From the NCBI GenBank assembly GCA_964627935.1, contig CAZVLB010000004.1:174822-238821 (forward strand): a DNA stretch of 64,000 nucleotides. The letters are read 5' to 3'. Each line of letters starts with the position of its first letter. Positions within the stretch are counted from its first letter, which is position 1. Shown here in pieces: positions 1 through 10,300 of this stretch. The notes under the pieces were generated by a model. That model searched no databases. It had not been told where the DNA came from and saw nothing but the letters and a program-made list of their open reading frames with translations. Source of the DNA: JAABVY01 sp964627935. Lineage in GTDB: Bacteria > Zixibacteria > MSB-5A5 > JAABVY01. Made by a program: the position numbers and the translations under genes.

Positions 1-573
1 GAGGGCCAGCACATAGTCGAATGTATATTCCTTGAAATTCCTTTCGAAGTTGTCAACAAAACTGTCGACCTGAGCGTCAGTAAACTCAAGGCTGAAATCC
101 TGATACATATCCACGCCGATAATTGCACGCACCTTATCCGGGATCATTTTCGCAGTCTCTATAATCACAACCGCCCCCATGGAATGACCCACCAGCACAA
201 CATTATCAAGCTCGAGATAATTTACCACGGCAACAACATCCCGGCCAAATGCTTCAACCGTCCAGGCCTCGCGATTCGTGCCGGATTGGCCATGCCCCGC
301 CAGATCGATTGTGACAACTTTGTAATCTCTGGAAAACGGTCCCACCTGGTTGCGCCAGTAGCTCTCATCGCAGCTCCAGCAATGCAAAAAGACGAGTGTC
401 TTTTCGGCTGAGCCGTAAACTTGGTAGTGAATCTCAACGCTGTCGACGGAGAGTACGCTACCCTCCTCCGGGATTGCGACCTTATCTTCTCCCTGGCAGG
501 CCAGGACAATGCAAACTAAAACAAACAGCCCGCACAATGCCATATGTCGCATTACAATACAACTCCATTTCAT
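1..573 (-). CDS. Alpha/beta-hydrolase lipoprotein, 3' end cut by the window
   Basis: Open through 191 codons to the window edge, so the C-terminus is missing. It starts at an ATG preceded by GGAGG with a 9-nt spacer. The N-terminus is a lipoprotein signal (hydrophobic stretch ending VLAC, Cys about residue 22). The fold is a serine hydrolase: an HCW segment resembling an oxyanion-hole strand near residue 70, DLAGHGQS, and the nucleophile elbow GHSMG with Ser near residue 135. The acid and His of the triad would lie beyond the edge. A membrane-anchored esterase or lipase-like enzyme facing the periplasm is likely; the substrate cannot be told. It lies 86 bp downstream of the next minus-strand gene and could share its transcript. 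Confidence 0.85.
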   Translation of the reverse strand, partial: MKWSCIVMRHMALCGLFVLVCIVLACQGEDKVAIPEEGSVLSVDSVEIHYQVYGSAEKTLVFLHCWSCDESYWRNQVGPFSRDYKVVTIDLAGHGQSGTNREAWTVEAFGRDVVAVVNYLELDNVVLVGHSMGAVVIIETAKMIPDKVRAIIGVDMYQDFSLEFTDAQVDSFVDNFERNFKEYTFDYVLAL

Positions 574-659
574 CAAATCATTCCTCCGCTGATCGGTTCA
601 ATGTTGAATATGGCGATTATGTTTCTATTCGGCAATATCAAATTGCTAATAGTTGCGCT

Positions 660-3572
660 CTAACAATCCGAATTGCCGTCACCATCCGTGTCGCAGGGAG
701 GATGCCCGCCCTGGAAAACATATGTTATCATATAGACTGCATCAGTGAGATTGATCTTGCTGTCGCAGTTAACATCACCAGATTCAAATGGCACTGGCTC
801 ACTGCCATTCAGGAACAGGAAGTTGACGATGTATACCGCGTCAGTGATATTTACAGTCTGGTCTGCATTGGCATCACCGCATTCACCGCCGACACGGAAG
901 GCGAAGATGTCCTCAGTTGTATTGGGTTTTGTGGTATTAAACCTGACCACTGTGCCAAATTCCGGATGATCCAGCATGCCGCTGTAATCATTGAATAAAA
1001 GTCGTCCCAGATGAAAATCGTCATCCCATACATATCCCAGATCGCCCGCATTTGGGGGCAATGGTTCGGCGGGGTATTCTAACTCGCCGACATAAATCCT
1101 GTCGCCCCAGCTCCATCCGCCGGAACCGTCATCATCGATGATCCAGAATATGTCACGTTGGTCGGGGATCGTGTCATCCGCGGTGAAATGCCATATCTCG
1201 AACGGCGCCCTGTTTGGGAACTTGAAATCGGTGGTCCAGTCGTAGTATTCACTGCCCTGGGCCGTGAAACGGAATTCCCAGGCTTCGTTTTCCATGTTTC
1301 CGCGCCAGTTGAACCTTTCAATCGCTGCCTGATCCGAGCCTGTGAAATCCGAAGAAACATAATAATCACCGCTGGAGTTCATTGACCAGAAGACATTGTC
1401 AGGTTCAATCGGCCCTGCTGAAGTCTCAATCTCGAGTACCGAGGCTATCCCCGGATTTGAACCGATTACACGCGGCATAATGCCATCGATCACAGGGTAA
1501 TCATAATCCCCTGACTGATTTTCCTGATTTGTCAGCAGAAACATCCCGTCACGCTCCAAATTCCATGTCTCATCGGGGTTTAATGTTACCGTATAGTAGC
1601 CCGTGTTTATAACATTAAAATCCACATATTCGACAATGACCATTCCATCAGAATTTCCCTGAATATGATCCGCCGTATCGGACAGGGGAAATTCAGGATC
1701 GGCTTCGGGAACTACCGTAAATGAGCTTTTGGAACTTTCCAGGTTGGCCATCTTGAATCCCAGGAAATTCAAACCTGCGAAAACCGAATCCTCGGAATGA
1801 ACATCCTCAATATTGATAAGATAAGGCGAGACCGCGAAGTAATAAGGGATACCGTTCATGAGCGGTCCGCCGGCGAGATGATCTTCGTTTATGACCAGGT
1901 GATTTTCGATACCGGAACCATTGCCGGATTGCACGATCTTTAGTTCCAGTCCTCCAGATTGCTGATCGACGACCCAGTTATATATTAGATTGAAATCCCA
2001 TGGGCGCGGTATGGTATCACAGACTGTAGTCCCATTGTCGTCATAGCAATTGACCGTATTTTCGCCGGCCACAGACTCAAATGCCATCTGGGATTCCATT
2101 GCAGTCATATCGAATGTCATTATTTTTGTCCAGGGCCCGTTTTCCGTTTCGCCCTGATAAATATTGTAGCCCTCGAAAACATAGAACTCACCATACTGAT
2201 CCATGAAGTCCTGATAATGAGTCTCCACACCGCCGCCCCAGATCAGGTCAACTGCCTGATCCATGCCGCGGCCGTAGGCGTAGTAATTGTCATTCGGGAG
2301 TGGAACGCTGAAATCGCTCAAATATACTTCCTGAGCATGCTGGGCGACTTGCCTCAGATCTACTATGCTCTGCAGGTTGTTATTGCCCTGCCCGACAACT
2401 ATCGCCATAATTACTTCCTGCGAATCCCCGGGCATCATATTGAATGGTCCGGCTGAGAGCATATAACGGCGGTCGGCAGAGGCATCGTCAATCCATCCCG
2501 TACCGGTAACAGGATCGCCGGCATGATAGAATGTGGTCGTATCGCCATTTGGATCGATGACCGGATTGCCAAAAATCTCCAGGCCCTGCATATAGTTATA
2601 GCTCTCCTGGGGAGAGTGGGGATCCGTTCCGTTTATATACTTATTAAATGATGACATGGGGAGATTTTTCCTGCCCGAATACCATTGCCCCATAAATTTG
2701 CCCGAATCATCCGGAAGGCCATCAACAAGCGGTCCCTGCAAAAAAGTAAAACCGACAGCCGGCGCCTTCTCACCATAGATGTTATCCGTACCATCATTGT
2801 AGCAATAGCCCAGTGAAAGACTTGTGTCGCATCCGATCAGGTCATCCCCGGAATGACCAATATCCGGGTCGGCCCACAACGATACATACATGTCCTCGAG
2901 CTGATTGCCGCCCTTGTTGATAATCAGGAATTTCATGAAGATCGTGCGTCCAAGCGCGCCGACACGATTGAATGCTCCGCTGGTATGCTGAATTTCGATT
3001 CCCAGGGGTTCTGTGCTTCCGGCATCATTGTTATGGCTCAACGGATCGGCGTCATTATAGGCTGACCAGAGGGTTTGATCGCCGAAATGCAATGGATTGC
3101 CGTATTGATCTACCGGTGCGCCCTGATCGGTGGGCCAGTTTAAATAGTCTGGATTGGCATTATCATCGCCGCGATTGATTTTGTAGACCTTGAAATCTGG
3201 GCTGTCCGGCTGAAAAGTTCCGCCCGTCATCGGCCCGGGCACATATTCGCTGTTGTATTCCGCGACAGCTATACGAAGCTGGCCGTTGACCTTTGCACCA
3301 AGCCATAATCCGGCAGAATAGATAACGGTTTTTTCTGTGCCGCGTGGAAAATACAGCCCGGCAACATTACCCAGCACCATATCATTGTCATAGCAGAATG
3401 TACCGTCATTGTAGACAAATCCCAGCAATGAATTGATATCTATATAAGTATCATGGTCCAGTATCTGAGATAAGTTCGCGTCAGATGTTTTCGATCGATT
3501 ATCATCTGCTGCGATCAACACGGATGCGACTAATAGTAAAATTATTGCGCTTAATAAGATAGATGCTTTCAT
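660..3572 (-). CDS. Large secreted protein with C-terminal dockerin
   Basis: A 970-residue exported protein. The first 22 residues are a Sec signal peptide ending near IAA, and the ATG follows GGGAGG with a 6-nt spacer. The body has no catalytic domain I recognise; it carries the GLWLGAKVNG-type N-terminal segment common in large secreted proteins of FCB candidate phyla and is rich in Asp, Gly and aromatic residues. The last ~73 residues are a type I dockerin: two Ca-binding repeats, CGDANADQTVNITDAVYIVN and GDVNCDSKINLTDAVYM, each with D-x-N-x-D-x-x-(I/V)-N spacing. Dockerins normally pair with cohesins; none is visible here, and this phylum may use them as a surface-retention module. There is no Por-type sorting tail, unlike three other secreted proteins in the window. 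Confidence 0.85.
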   Translation of the reverse strand: MKASILLSAIILLLVASVLIAADDNRSKTSDANLSQILDHDTYIDINSLLGFVYNDGTFCYDNDMVLGNVAGLYFPRGTEKTVIYSAGLWLGAKVNGQLRIAVAEYNSEYVPGPMTGGTFQPDSPDFKVYKINRGDDNANPDYLNWPTDQGAPVDQYGNPLHFGDQTLWSAYNDADPLSHNNDAGSTEPLGIEIQHTSGAFNRVGALGRTIFMKFLIINKGGNQLEDMYVSLWADPDIGHSGDDLIGCDTSLSLGYCYNDGTDNIYGEKAPAVGFTFLQGPLVDGLPDDSGKFMGQWYSGRKNLPMSSFNKYINGTDPHSPQESYNYMQGLEIFGNPVIDPNGDTTTFYHAGDPVTGTGWIDDASADRRYMLSAGPFNMMPGDSQEVIMAIVVGQGNNNLQSIVDLRQVAQHAQEVYLSDFSVPLPNDNYYAYGRGMDQAVDLIWGGGVETHYQDFMDQYGEFYVFEGYNIYQGETENGPWTKIMTFDMTAMESQMAFESVAGENTVNCYDDNGTTVCDTIPRPWDFNLIYNWVVDQQSGGLELKIVQSGNGSGIENHLVINEDHLAGGPLMNGIPYYFAVSPYLINIEDVHSEDSVFAGLNFLGFKMANLESSKSSFTVVPEADPEFPLSDTADHIQGNSDGMVIVEYVDFNVINTGYYTVTLNPDETWNLERDGMFLLTNQENQSGDYDYPVIDGIMPRVIGSNPGIASVLEIETSAGPIEPDNVFWSMNSSGDYYVSSDFTGSDQAAIERFNWRGNMENEAWEFRFTAQGSEYYDWTTDFKFPNRAPFEIWHFTADDTIPDQRDIFWIIDDDGSGGWSWGDRIYVGELEYPAEPLPPNAGDLGYVWDDDFHLGRLLFNDYSGMLDHPEFGTVVRFNTTKPNTTEDIFAFRVGGECGDANADQTVNITDAVYIVNFLFLNGSEPVPFESGDVNCDSKINLTDAVYMITYVFQGGHPPCDTDGDGNSDC

Positions 3573-3724
3573 TTATGACCTCCCAAATGAAGCTGTTCCT
3601 CTGACTGGAACTGCACTTATGTCCCCCGGGGCAAGTAAATCATCATATGCAGTTTTATATGCTATAAAGATAGTATAATTGTATACCTGTATTTGTCAAT
3701 TAAAATGAACTGATTTAATAATTA

Positions 3725-4711
3725 CTATTTGCTGAGTATGCTCCTGTGAATCCAGCCTTTTTTTGACGATTTATTCCGGCTTTCAAAGCTGATCAGGTTA
3801 TCCGTTTCCCGTACAACAGTTTGCATGTTCACGGCAACCTCCTGTACCTCTGCTGTCGCATTTTCAGCCTCATCCAGCCATGTCTGTACATCCGAGATGC
3901 TAACAATAGGGCTCTGAGATTCACCCTTAACAGCAACCGCCTCAATTGCCGCGGATTTGAGCAGTTTGTCAAATTGCATTTCAAACAGATCATGACTGCG
4001 GTATATATCCGCGCAGTTGATTTCGCCGTTAATCACTACAACCATACCGACAGCATTATTATCCTCATCCATTTGCTCTTTTATTGCCTGTATATATGGT
4101 TGTTGCAGGTTTTGATGTTCCGCGCTGTCCATCATAAGAACCAGGCTGCCTGATCTTCCGCCCCTCATCATTATTTCGCCCGATTGCATTCTGGCGATAT
4201 TGTCCCAGACCTTTTGCTGATCGGCTTCCAGATTGACCGCAAGTTTTATATCCTTGCCGACAACCATGTTTTCCGATGACTCGAATTTCATTGCATCCGC
4301 GCCAGATCGCCCGCTCCAGCGTCCATGCTCGACGCAGAACGATTTCAGGGGCACCTCGCCGGCATTTGGCTCGAGCACGAGGTCATGACGCAATAACCTG
4401 TCCTGACGGCCGCCCTTGACAAGATCGCCGGATTGAATGTAAATCCGATAATGTGAGTTGTTGCTGACAGTCAACTCGCCTACATTGCCGGTTTCATTGA
4501 CCGTAACATAGCCCTTTTCCATTGCATCTTTAAGTGAAATCAAATTCTCAGAATCCTCGGAAGAATTATCATGAACCAGGAAGATCGACAGATTTTCATG
4601 AACGTACGGGCCGGACAGTTTATGATCACTATCGTTTTGCTGGCTGACAGCCATTGCGGCGAGGGCCAGGAGCAAAAAAGCCGCTACTGTAATGATGAGT
4701 CTGGAAGGCAT
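3725..4711 (-). CDS. Secreted ARPP-1-like (DUF6569) protein
   Basis: 328 residues with an N-terminal hydrophobic signal segment (about 1-23). The start ATG is preceded by AAAGGAG with a 6-nt spacer. The core from about 40 to 275 contains IQSGDLVKGGRQDR, LKSFCVEHGRW and NGEINCADIYRSHDLF, which I associate with the ARPP-1 (ARG and rhodanese-phosphatase-associated) domain of unknown activity; that assignment is from memory. The tail after residue 275 is low-complexity and charged. It lies upstream of the dockerin protein on the same strand with a 152-bp gap. Its biochemical role is unknown; the export signal suggests the periplasm or cell surface. Confidence 0.75.
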   Translation of the reverse strand: MPSRLIITVAAFLLLALAAMAVSQQNDSDHKLSGPYVHENLSIFLVHDNSSEDSENLISLKDAMEKGYVTVNETGNVGELTVSNNSHYRIYIQSGDLVKGGRQDRLLRHDLVLEPNAGEVPLKSFCVEHGRWSGRSGADAMKFESSENMVVGKDIKLAVNLEADQQKVWDNIARMQSGEIMMRGGRSGSLVLMMDSAEHQNLQQPYIQAIKEQMDEDNNAVGMVVVINGEINCADIYRSHDLFEMQFDKLLKSAAIEAVAVKGESQSPIVSISDVQTWLDEAENATAEVQEVAVNMQTVVRETDNLISFESRNKSSKKGWIHRSILSK

Positions 4712-4874
4712 AGCAGTCTCCTTTCATTTGGTCCCGATGTGGTGATCCCGATGCTGTGTTTGTAACAATGACGAGTTCCTCCACTATCCCGTTCATTATT
4801 TTCTAAAGCCATTACAGAGCCGTGCCCAAAAAATTCCCGGATATTTTGAAGAATTTATTATATTCGATACCGCT

Positions 4875-5633
4875 ATGATGATACCAAGTGATAAATACAT
4901 ATCAATAACGGCAAAACAGGACAGCGACTTAGTCAATTATGCCTCCTCTATGATTGCCGATGAATGGCCCGAGTTTATGCTCTATGATCCGGCGGCGGAT
5001 TATATGTCAAACTGCTACCGCGATCTGCCCGAATATCAATTTGTGATCGTTGGCGCCGATAAATCAAAACCACTGGCAATCGGCAATTCGATTCCGCTCG
5101 AATACAATGATGCTCTCGACAACTTTCCGGAAACCGGATGGGACTGGGTCATCACAAAAGGGATTGAGGATCATAGCGCCGGAGCCAAGCCAAACATAAT
5201 GTCTGCTTTGCAGGTGTTAGTTTTTGGTGAGAATAAGGGACAGGGAATTAGTTCATTCGCGGTTAAATCAATGATTGCAATCGGAAAATCAAATGGCTAC
5301 AAAGGCATGATCGCGCCGGTTCGTCCCACATACAAGAGCCGCTATCCATTGACCCCGATTGAGGATTATATCAGGTGGCAGGATGATTCCGGGCTGCCGT
5401 TCGATCCATGGCTGCGGGTGCATAAAAGGCTGGGGGCGAAAATTATCAAGCCCTGCCACAAATCGATGCGCATAACCGGCACAGTGTCCGAATGGGAATC
5501 GCGCACCGGCATGAAATTTCCGCAAAGCGGTGAATATATTATCCCCGGCGCACTGGTACCGGTTACGATCAGCAGGGAAGAGGACAGGGGCGTATACATG
5601 GAACCGAATGTCTGGATGTGGCATGAGTTTTAG
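4875..5633 (+). CDS. GNAT-like acyltransferase
   Basis: 252 residues, soluble, no signal peptide. The central part (FGENKGQGISSFAVKSMIAI, residues about 116-135) resembles the acetyl-CoA-binding loop and helix of GNAT enzymes. The second half (VRPTYKSRYPLTPIEDY, FDPWLRVHKRLGA, PQSGEYIIPGAL, EPNVWMWHEF) matches a conserved family found in many phyla, annotated as GNAT-family without a known substrate. The start may be this ATG or the ATG right after it. No Shine-Dalgarno is visible, but TATTATATT lies about 10-20 nt upstream, so a very short leader is possible. It is transcribed divergently from the ARPP-1-like gene and converges on the next minus-strand gene, 7 bp away. Confidence 0.7.
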   Translation: MMIPSDKYISITAKQDSDLVNYASSMIADEWPEFMLYDPAADYMSNCYRDLPEYQFVIVGADKSKPLAIGNSIPLEYNDALDNFPETGWDWVITKGIEDHSAGAKPNIMSALQVLVFGENKGQGISSFAVKSMIAIGKSNGYKGMIAPVRPTYKSRYPLTPIEDYIRWQDDSGLPFDPWLRVHKRLGAKIIKPCHKSMRITGTVSEWESRTGMKFPQSGEYIIPGALVPVTISREEDRGVYMEPNVWMWHEF

Positions 5634-5640
5634 AGACTGA

Positions 5641-6246
5641 TTAATCGTCTGCCTCATCGAGATTTAATCGTTTTCGAAACCTTTCCATAAGCTCCCATCT
5701 ACAGCAAAACAACATTCTGAGATGGAAACTAAAGCGTATCAGTGATTCATTATCAAACCAAATCGGAAGATCATAATCATAAAATGGGAGGTTTGCTTCA
5801 GGTGGTGTTGAATGTGGTTTGCCAAATGTTTGAACACAGTTAATAAGATATTCCTCCATTATAACTTCAAGCGGATTTGGATAATCCTCAAGCATTGTAA
5901 AACCACCGCCAATAAAAAGCTGAAGATTTACTACCTTGTTATTCTTGAAAAACAAATATATGTTAGGTCTTATCTTGATCTCATACCTGTGGTCCTCCTT
6001 TGGAAATAGAGAAAAGTCCTCAAGCGCATCAATTTTGGGTTTATATATCTTGTAAATAGCCTCCCCCTTTTGACTGCCAGCAATTTTTCTCGATAGCCAG
6101 TTAAGCTTACTGATTTTGGCCTCGTCGAGCCACTTCTCAGTCAGGATGGACGAGCTACTATCAACCGCTTTTATGAACCCCTCTGGATCAATTTCTTCAG
6201 CCAGTTTCAATGGCACTTCATTAATGCGCAGGTTAAGATCATGCAT
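5641..6246 (-). CDS. Conserved hypothetical protein
   Basis: About 201 residues, no signal peptide, no transmembrane segment and no domain I recognise. It is mixed alpha/beta with many aromatic residues in the C-terminal half; Cys residues occur near 142 and 187-188. I prefer the ATG at 6246 because AGAGGGTGG lies at a suitable distance; a GTG two codons upstream would sit on the Shine-Dalgarno. It stands alone between the convergent GNAT-like gene and the peroxiredoxin terminator, so context gives no hint. Function unknown. Confidence 0.6.
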   Translation of the reverse strand: MHDLNLRINEVPLKLAEEIDPEGFIKAVDSSSSILTEKWLDEAKISKLNWLSRKIAGSQKGEAIYKIYKPKIDALEDFSLFPKEDHRYEIKIRPNIYLFFKNNKVVNLQLFIGGGFTMLEDYPNPLEVIMEEYLINCVQTFGKPHSTPPEANLPFYDYDLPIWFDNESLIRFSFHLRMLFCCRWELMERFRKRLNLDEADD

Positions 6247-6342
6247 TACCACCCTCTTTTTCTATGGTTCATTTTTTAGTATAATTAATATCTGTTGAAA
6301 TGTAAATATATAATAGCTATGATGGTCTACTTAGCAGAATTA

Positions 6343-6379
6343 AAATAAAAAAAGCGCCCCCATATTTGAGAGCGCTTTT
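6343..6379 (-). terminator. Rho-independent terminator after the peroxiredoxin gene
   Basis: On the minus strand a hairpin with arms AAAAGCGCTCTC and GGGGGCGCTTTT (two G-T pairs) and loop AAATAT is followed by TTTATTTT. It lies 18 bp beyond the stop of the selenocysteine peroxiredoxin gene and fits as its terminator. Confidence 0.85.
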
Positions 6380-6396
6380 ATGAAGAAGATTAATAT

Positions 6397-7113
6397 CTAT
6401 TTTTCTTTGGGTTGCCAGACTTTCCAGACTTTGCCGACAAGGTCGGGGCCCGGCTTGAGTGTCTGGTCGCCAGGTTCCCATCCGGCCGGAGTGGCCTCGG
6501 CACCCTTGGTTTTTCTGACATGCTGGAAAGCGTGGATCTGGCGAAGGGTCTCGGCGAATTTCCGTCCCACAGGCGGAGTCAGGACCTCCATGGCCTGGAT
6601 CACACCATCCGGATCGATCAGAAACCGTCCGCGAATATTCACGCCGTTCGGTTCATCATATACGCCATAGACCCGGCCCAGGTTACCGGCACCATCGGAA
6701 ACCATCGGCCAGGGAATACCGTCCTTGGTCATTTTGGAAAGCTCATCTTCTACCCAGATTTTATGAACGAAAGCGCTGTCGGTTGAAACTGAAAGGACCT
6801 CGACACCGAGTTCCTTGAGTTTATCATGCTGAGCGGCGACCGCCGCTATCTCGGTCGGTCAGACAAAGGTAAAATCGCCCGGATAGAAGCATATCAGCAC
6901 CCATTTGCCCAGGTAATCCGATAGCTTGACATTGATAAATTCTCCCTTAAAATATGCGGGGGCCTCGAAATCGGGGGCCTTGCCGCCTACTCTTGCGGTT
7001 GCCATCTTTTTTTCACCCACTTTCTCTTCTTGTACTGTTTTTTCTTCAGGTTCGGCTGTCTCGCCGATTACACTTCCGGTCGGCCTTGCACATCCGACAG
7101 GCTTATCCGACAT
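6397..7113 (-). CDS. Selenocysteine-containing peroxiredoxin (AhpC/TSA family)
   Basis: One 238-residue protein if the in-frame UGA at 6861-6859 is read as selenocysteine. The AhpC/TSA domain spans about 38-195. The UGA is codon 85, exactly the peroxidatic Cys position in P-G-D-F-T-F-V-U-P-T-E; Pro78, Thr82 and Arg184 of the active site are present. The sequence continues in frame as a perfect peroxiredoxin on both sides, which argues against decay. A hairpin with a GGUC loop lies just after the UGA. At the site where 2-Cys enzymes have the resolving Cys (usually VCPAGW) it reads ATPAGW, so it is 1-Cys-like; the only Cys is residue 8 or so, in an N-terminal extension rich in Glu and Lys. It should reduce peroxides using an external thiol donor. 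ATG start after GGAGG with a 5-nt spacer. Confidence 0.93.
6832..6861 (-). promoter_or_regulatory. Bacterial SECIS element with its UGA codon
   Basis: After the UGA (6861-6859) and 11 nt, the mRNA folds as AGCGGC-GGUC-GCCGCU: a perfect 6-bp stem with a GGUC loop. In E. coli fdhF the SelB-binding hairpin also has GGUC in its loop, at almost the same distance from the UGA (loop about +18 here, +19 there). Both the fold and the spacing are seen directly; SelB binding is inferred. Confidence 0.88.
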
Positions 7114-7305
7114 AAGCACCTCCTGTGTGATTAAAAAAACTGAGTATAGCTATGCGCTTTATTTTCAATTTCTGATATGCCGTTTAACATATTCTTTAAA
7201 TCAAGGTAAAAAAATCATACTGCGCAATCAGAAAATGGAAATATCGGTGGGGTAAAACCGATCCATATTGTAAAGTATAAGTGCTGTTTTGCGGAAATCT
7301 GCGGC

Positions 7306-10300
7306 TTAATTTGCAGCGGAGACAGTTGCCACTCTGTCCAGCTCAGTTCTTACCGCTGTGGCTATGGTATGCTTGTTGAATGGCTTGCGGATAAATGTCC
7401 CGGCGCCGAGTTTCTGAGCCTGAAGTACGTGCTCAGTCTCCGCAAAGCCGGACACAATAATTGCCTTCTGTCCCGGTGTAATCTCGAGTACCCGCCTGTA
7501 GGTCTGCGCGCCGTTCATACCGGGAGGCATGATCATATCCAGGATCAGAAGATCATATTGCTTTTTGCGAATATAACGAAGGGCGCTTTCCCCATTTTCA
7601 GCGGTTTCAACCTCGTACCCGAGAGTTTTCAGAATCTGCGAGGATACATCACGTTGCACCTCATCATCATCGATTATCAGGATACGTTCATGACCGCCCT
7701 TTACATCTCTTGAATGCGGATGGTCCTTTGACATTCGTGTGACCGGAAAATAGATGAAGAATGATGTGCCCTCACCGACTTTTGTCGCAAGATCGATGTA
7801 ACCATTATGATCTTTCACGACCGCATCGACCACACTCATGCCGAGCCCTGATCCCCGGCGTTTATCGGCGATTTTCGAGGTGAAGAAGGGATCGAATATT
7901 TTATTTACGATCTCATCGGGAATTCCGCAACCGGTATCGCTGATTGTCAGCTTGACATATTCGCCCATCGGTACGCGGCTGTATTGCACCGATTCGCTAT
8001 CTACGTAGCAGTTTTCTGTCTTGATGGTAATCGTGCCGATATCCTGCATGGCATCACGGGCATTGGCCACCAGGTTGCTGATAACTCGATGTATCTGCGC
8101 CCTGCCGCCCATGATATCCATCAGATCGTCGAACAGGTCCAAATCAAATGCCAGAGTTCCGGAATTGAGATTGATTTCTGAAGTAACATGATATACTATC
8201 GTGTTAAGATTCAAAATTTCCTGATTGTAGTGTCCGCGCCTGCCCATTGTCAGAAGATCCTGGTTGATATCGGCGATCTTCCTGGCGGCCTGCTCGATCT
8301 GGTCAACATAGGCTAACACGGTATGATTTTTGGGAAGATCCTCACGGATTAAATCCGGGTAGGCCATTAAGGGCGCCAGCAGGTTATTGAAATCATGAGC
8401 CACCTGTCCAGCAATTGTGCCGGCTGTCTCCAGCCTTTCGGCACGAGACTCGAGAGCGCGCAGACGTTTTGTCTCGCTAATATCCGAACAGAATGCGAGA
8501 TACAGGTCACCCTCGAGTTGCACGGCTTCCAGGTCCACCTCCACAGGACTGCCATCTTTACGTTAGAGGCGCATTTCACGGCGCAGGTAGCCTTGCTTTT
8601 TCAACTCTGCATATGCAACCATGGCCGATCTGCCATGCTCAAGTACCGGAAGATCATTTATCGATTTGCCGATAATCTCATCACGGTCATAGCCGAGCAT
8701 TTTGCAGGCGGAGCCATTGACTTCGACATAACGGCCCTCGCTATCGGTCACCATAATGGCGATGGGAGAATTATTTATATATGTGCGATACTTGTTTTCA
8801 CTTCTGCGAAGCTCATCCAGCAATCTGTCACGTTCAGTCAATGACCGGGCCAGCTTGATATTGCCATGGCTGAGAGATGAGATTAGCTCGCTCAGCTTGG
8901 AATAGAATTCCATCACAGCTTCAATTGTATCATTGTTCCAGCGCGGCATCTTTTCCAGGGCTTTAATATAATCGTCTTCATCGAATTTGTATTTGCGGGC
9001 CTGCTTCCTGAAAAGATCATATTCGATCTGTTCATCTTCGAGCAGGAACTGGCCCAGGAAAAGATTGCCCAGATGTTTCCCGCCCACCATAATCGGCATG
9101 GCAATATCGCGTAAACCATTCTTGCAACGATAGGATCTGAATGAGCCGGGTTCAACACCCTTTGAAAGAATCATATCGCTTTCGATGCAGTTTTTGTGGG
9201 TTTCCGGATGAGCCCTGTGGAATTTTGTGCAGATCTCCTGCCAGTCGGTTCCTATGAGCACATTGCCATCAAGATCGATTATTCCCACCCCTATTTTAGT
9301 CAGTTTATGGAAGCTTTCCATCAATGACTGAACAGTATCTATATCAATAACATCCGCCAACTCCAGTTCACCGATATCGCCGTCGGGCTCCATAATCGCC
9401 GCGAGTTTTCTCCTGACCCGCTGCTCGCTTTCACGCAAGGCCCGCTCGGCTTCGATTCGGTCGGTGATATCAACATGAGTACCCATGGTTCTGACCGGAT
9501 TGCCCCCTTCATTACATATGACCGAAGCCTGCGACATGATCCAGCGGTAAGAACCGTCCTTGTGACGGAACCTGAATTCAACCTGGTAATTGGGAGTCTT
9601 ACTGTTAATATAGTTGTTAATTTTATTCAGAACATCAGGCAGATCGTCGGGATGAACGCGGCTTTCCCATTCATCATAGTTATCACCGATCTCATGATCC
9701 TCATAACCGATCTGGCTCTTCCATTCCTCAGAATAGTGAATCTTGTTGGTTTTCAGATCCCAGTCCCAGAGGCCCACATTACCCGCTTTGACTGCCGCTT
9801 CCTGGCGCAGAACAGCCTCGTGGATTTTTTCTTCCGCCTGCCGTTCATCAGTAATATCGCGATTCAGGCCGATCATCCTGACCGTATTGCCGGCATTATC
9901 ACGAACCACCAGGCCATCGGCCTTGAGCAGTTTCACCGTGCCGTCAGGATGAAGGACCCTGAATTCGGTATCAAATTTGTCTTCCCCGCGCAGTGCGGCC
10001 TCACATAATGCAATAGCCTGTTCAGCATCATCCGGGTGAAGCCCGTTTTTCCAGACCTCCACATTGCCTGTAAACCGTTCCGGAGTGACACCGTAAAGTT
10101 CGAACATACGTTCATCCCAGATCATCTTATTGTTGATGATATCCCAGTCCCAGACACCAAGTTTGGCCGATTCCGTGGCAAGTTGAAGTCGACGGATAGT
10201 ATCCTTTAATTCCAGCTCCATTTTCTTACGTGTGGTGGTTACCTCCGTGTAGGTAATAATTCCGCCGATTGAACCATCGGATTTATACCAGGGGCGGCAT

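Noticed and set aside
8563..8565. Recoding as selenocysteine or pyrrolysine at the kinase stop
   Set aside because: The codon is UAA, and the position is not a catalytic residue of a PAS domain.
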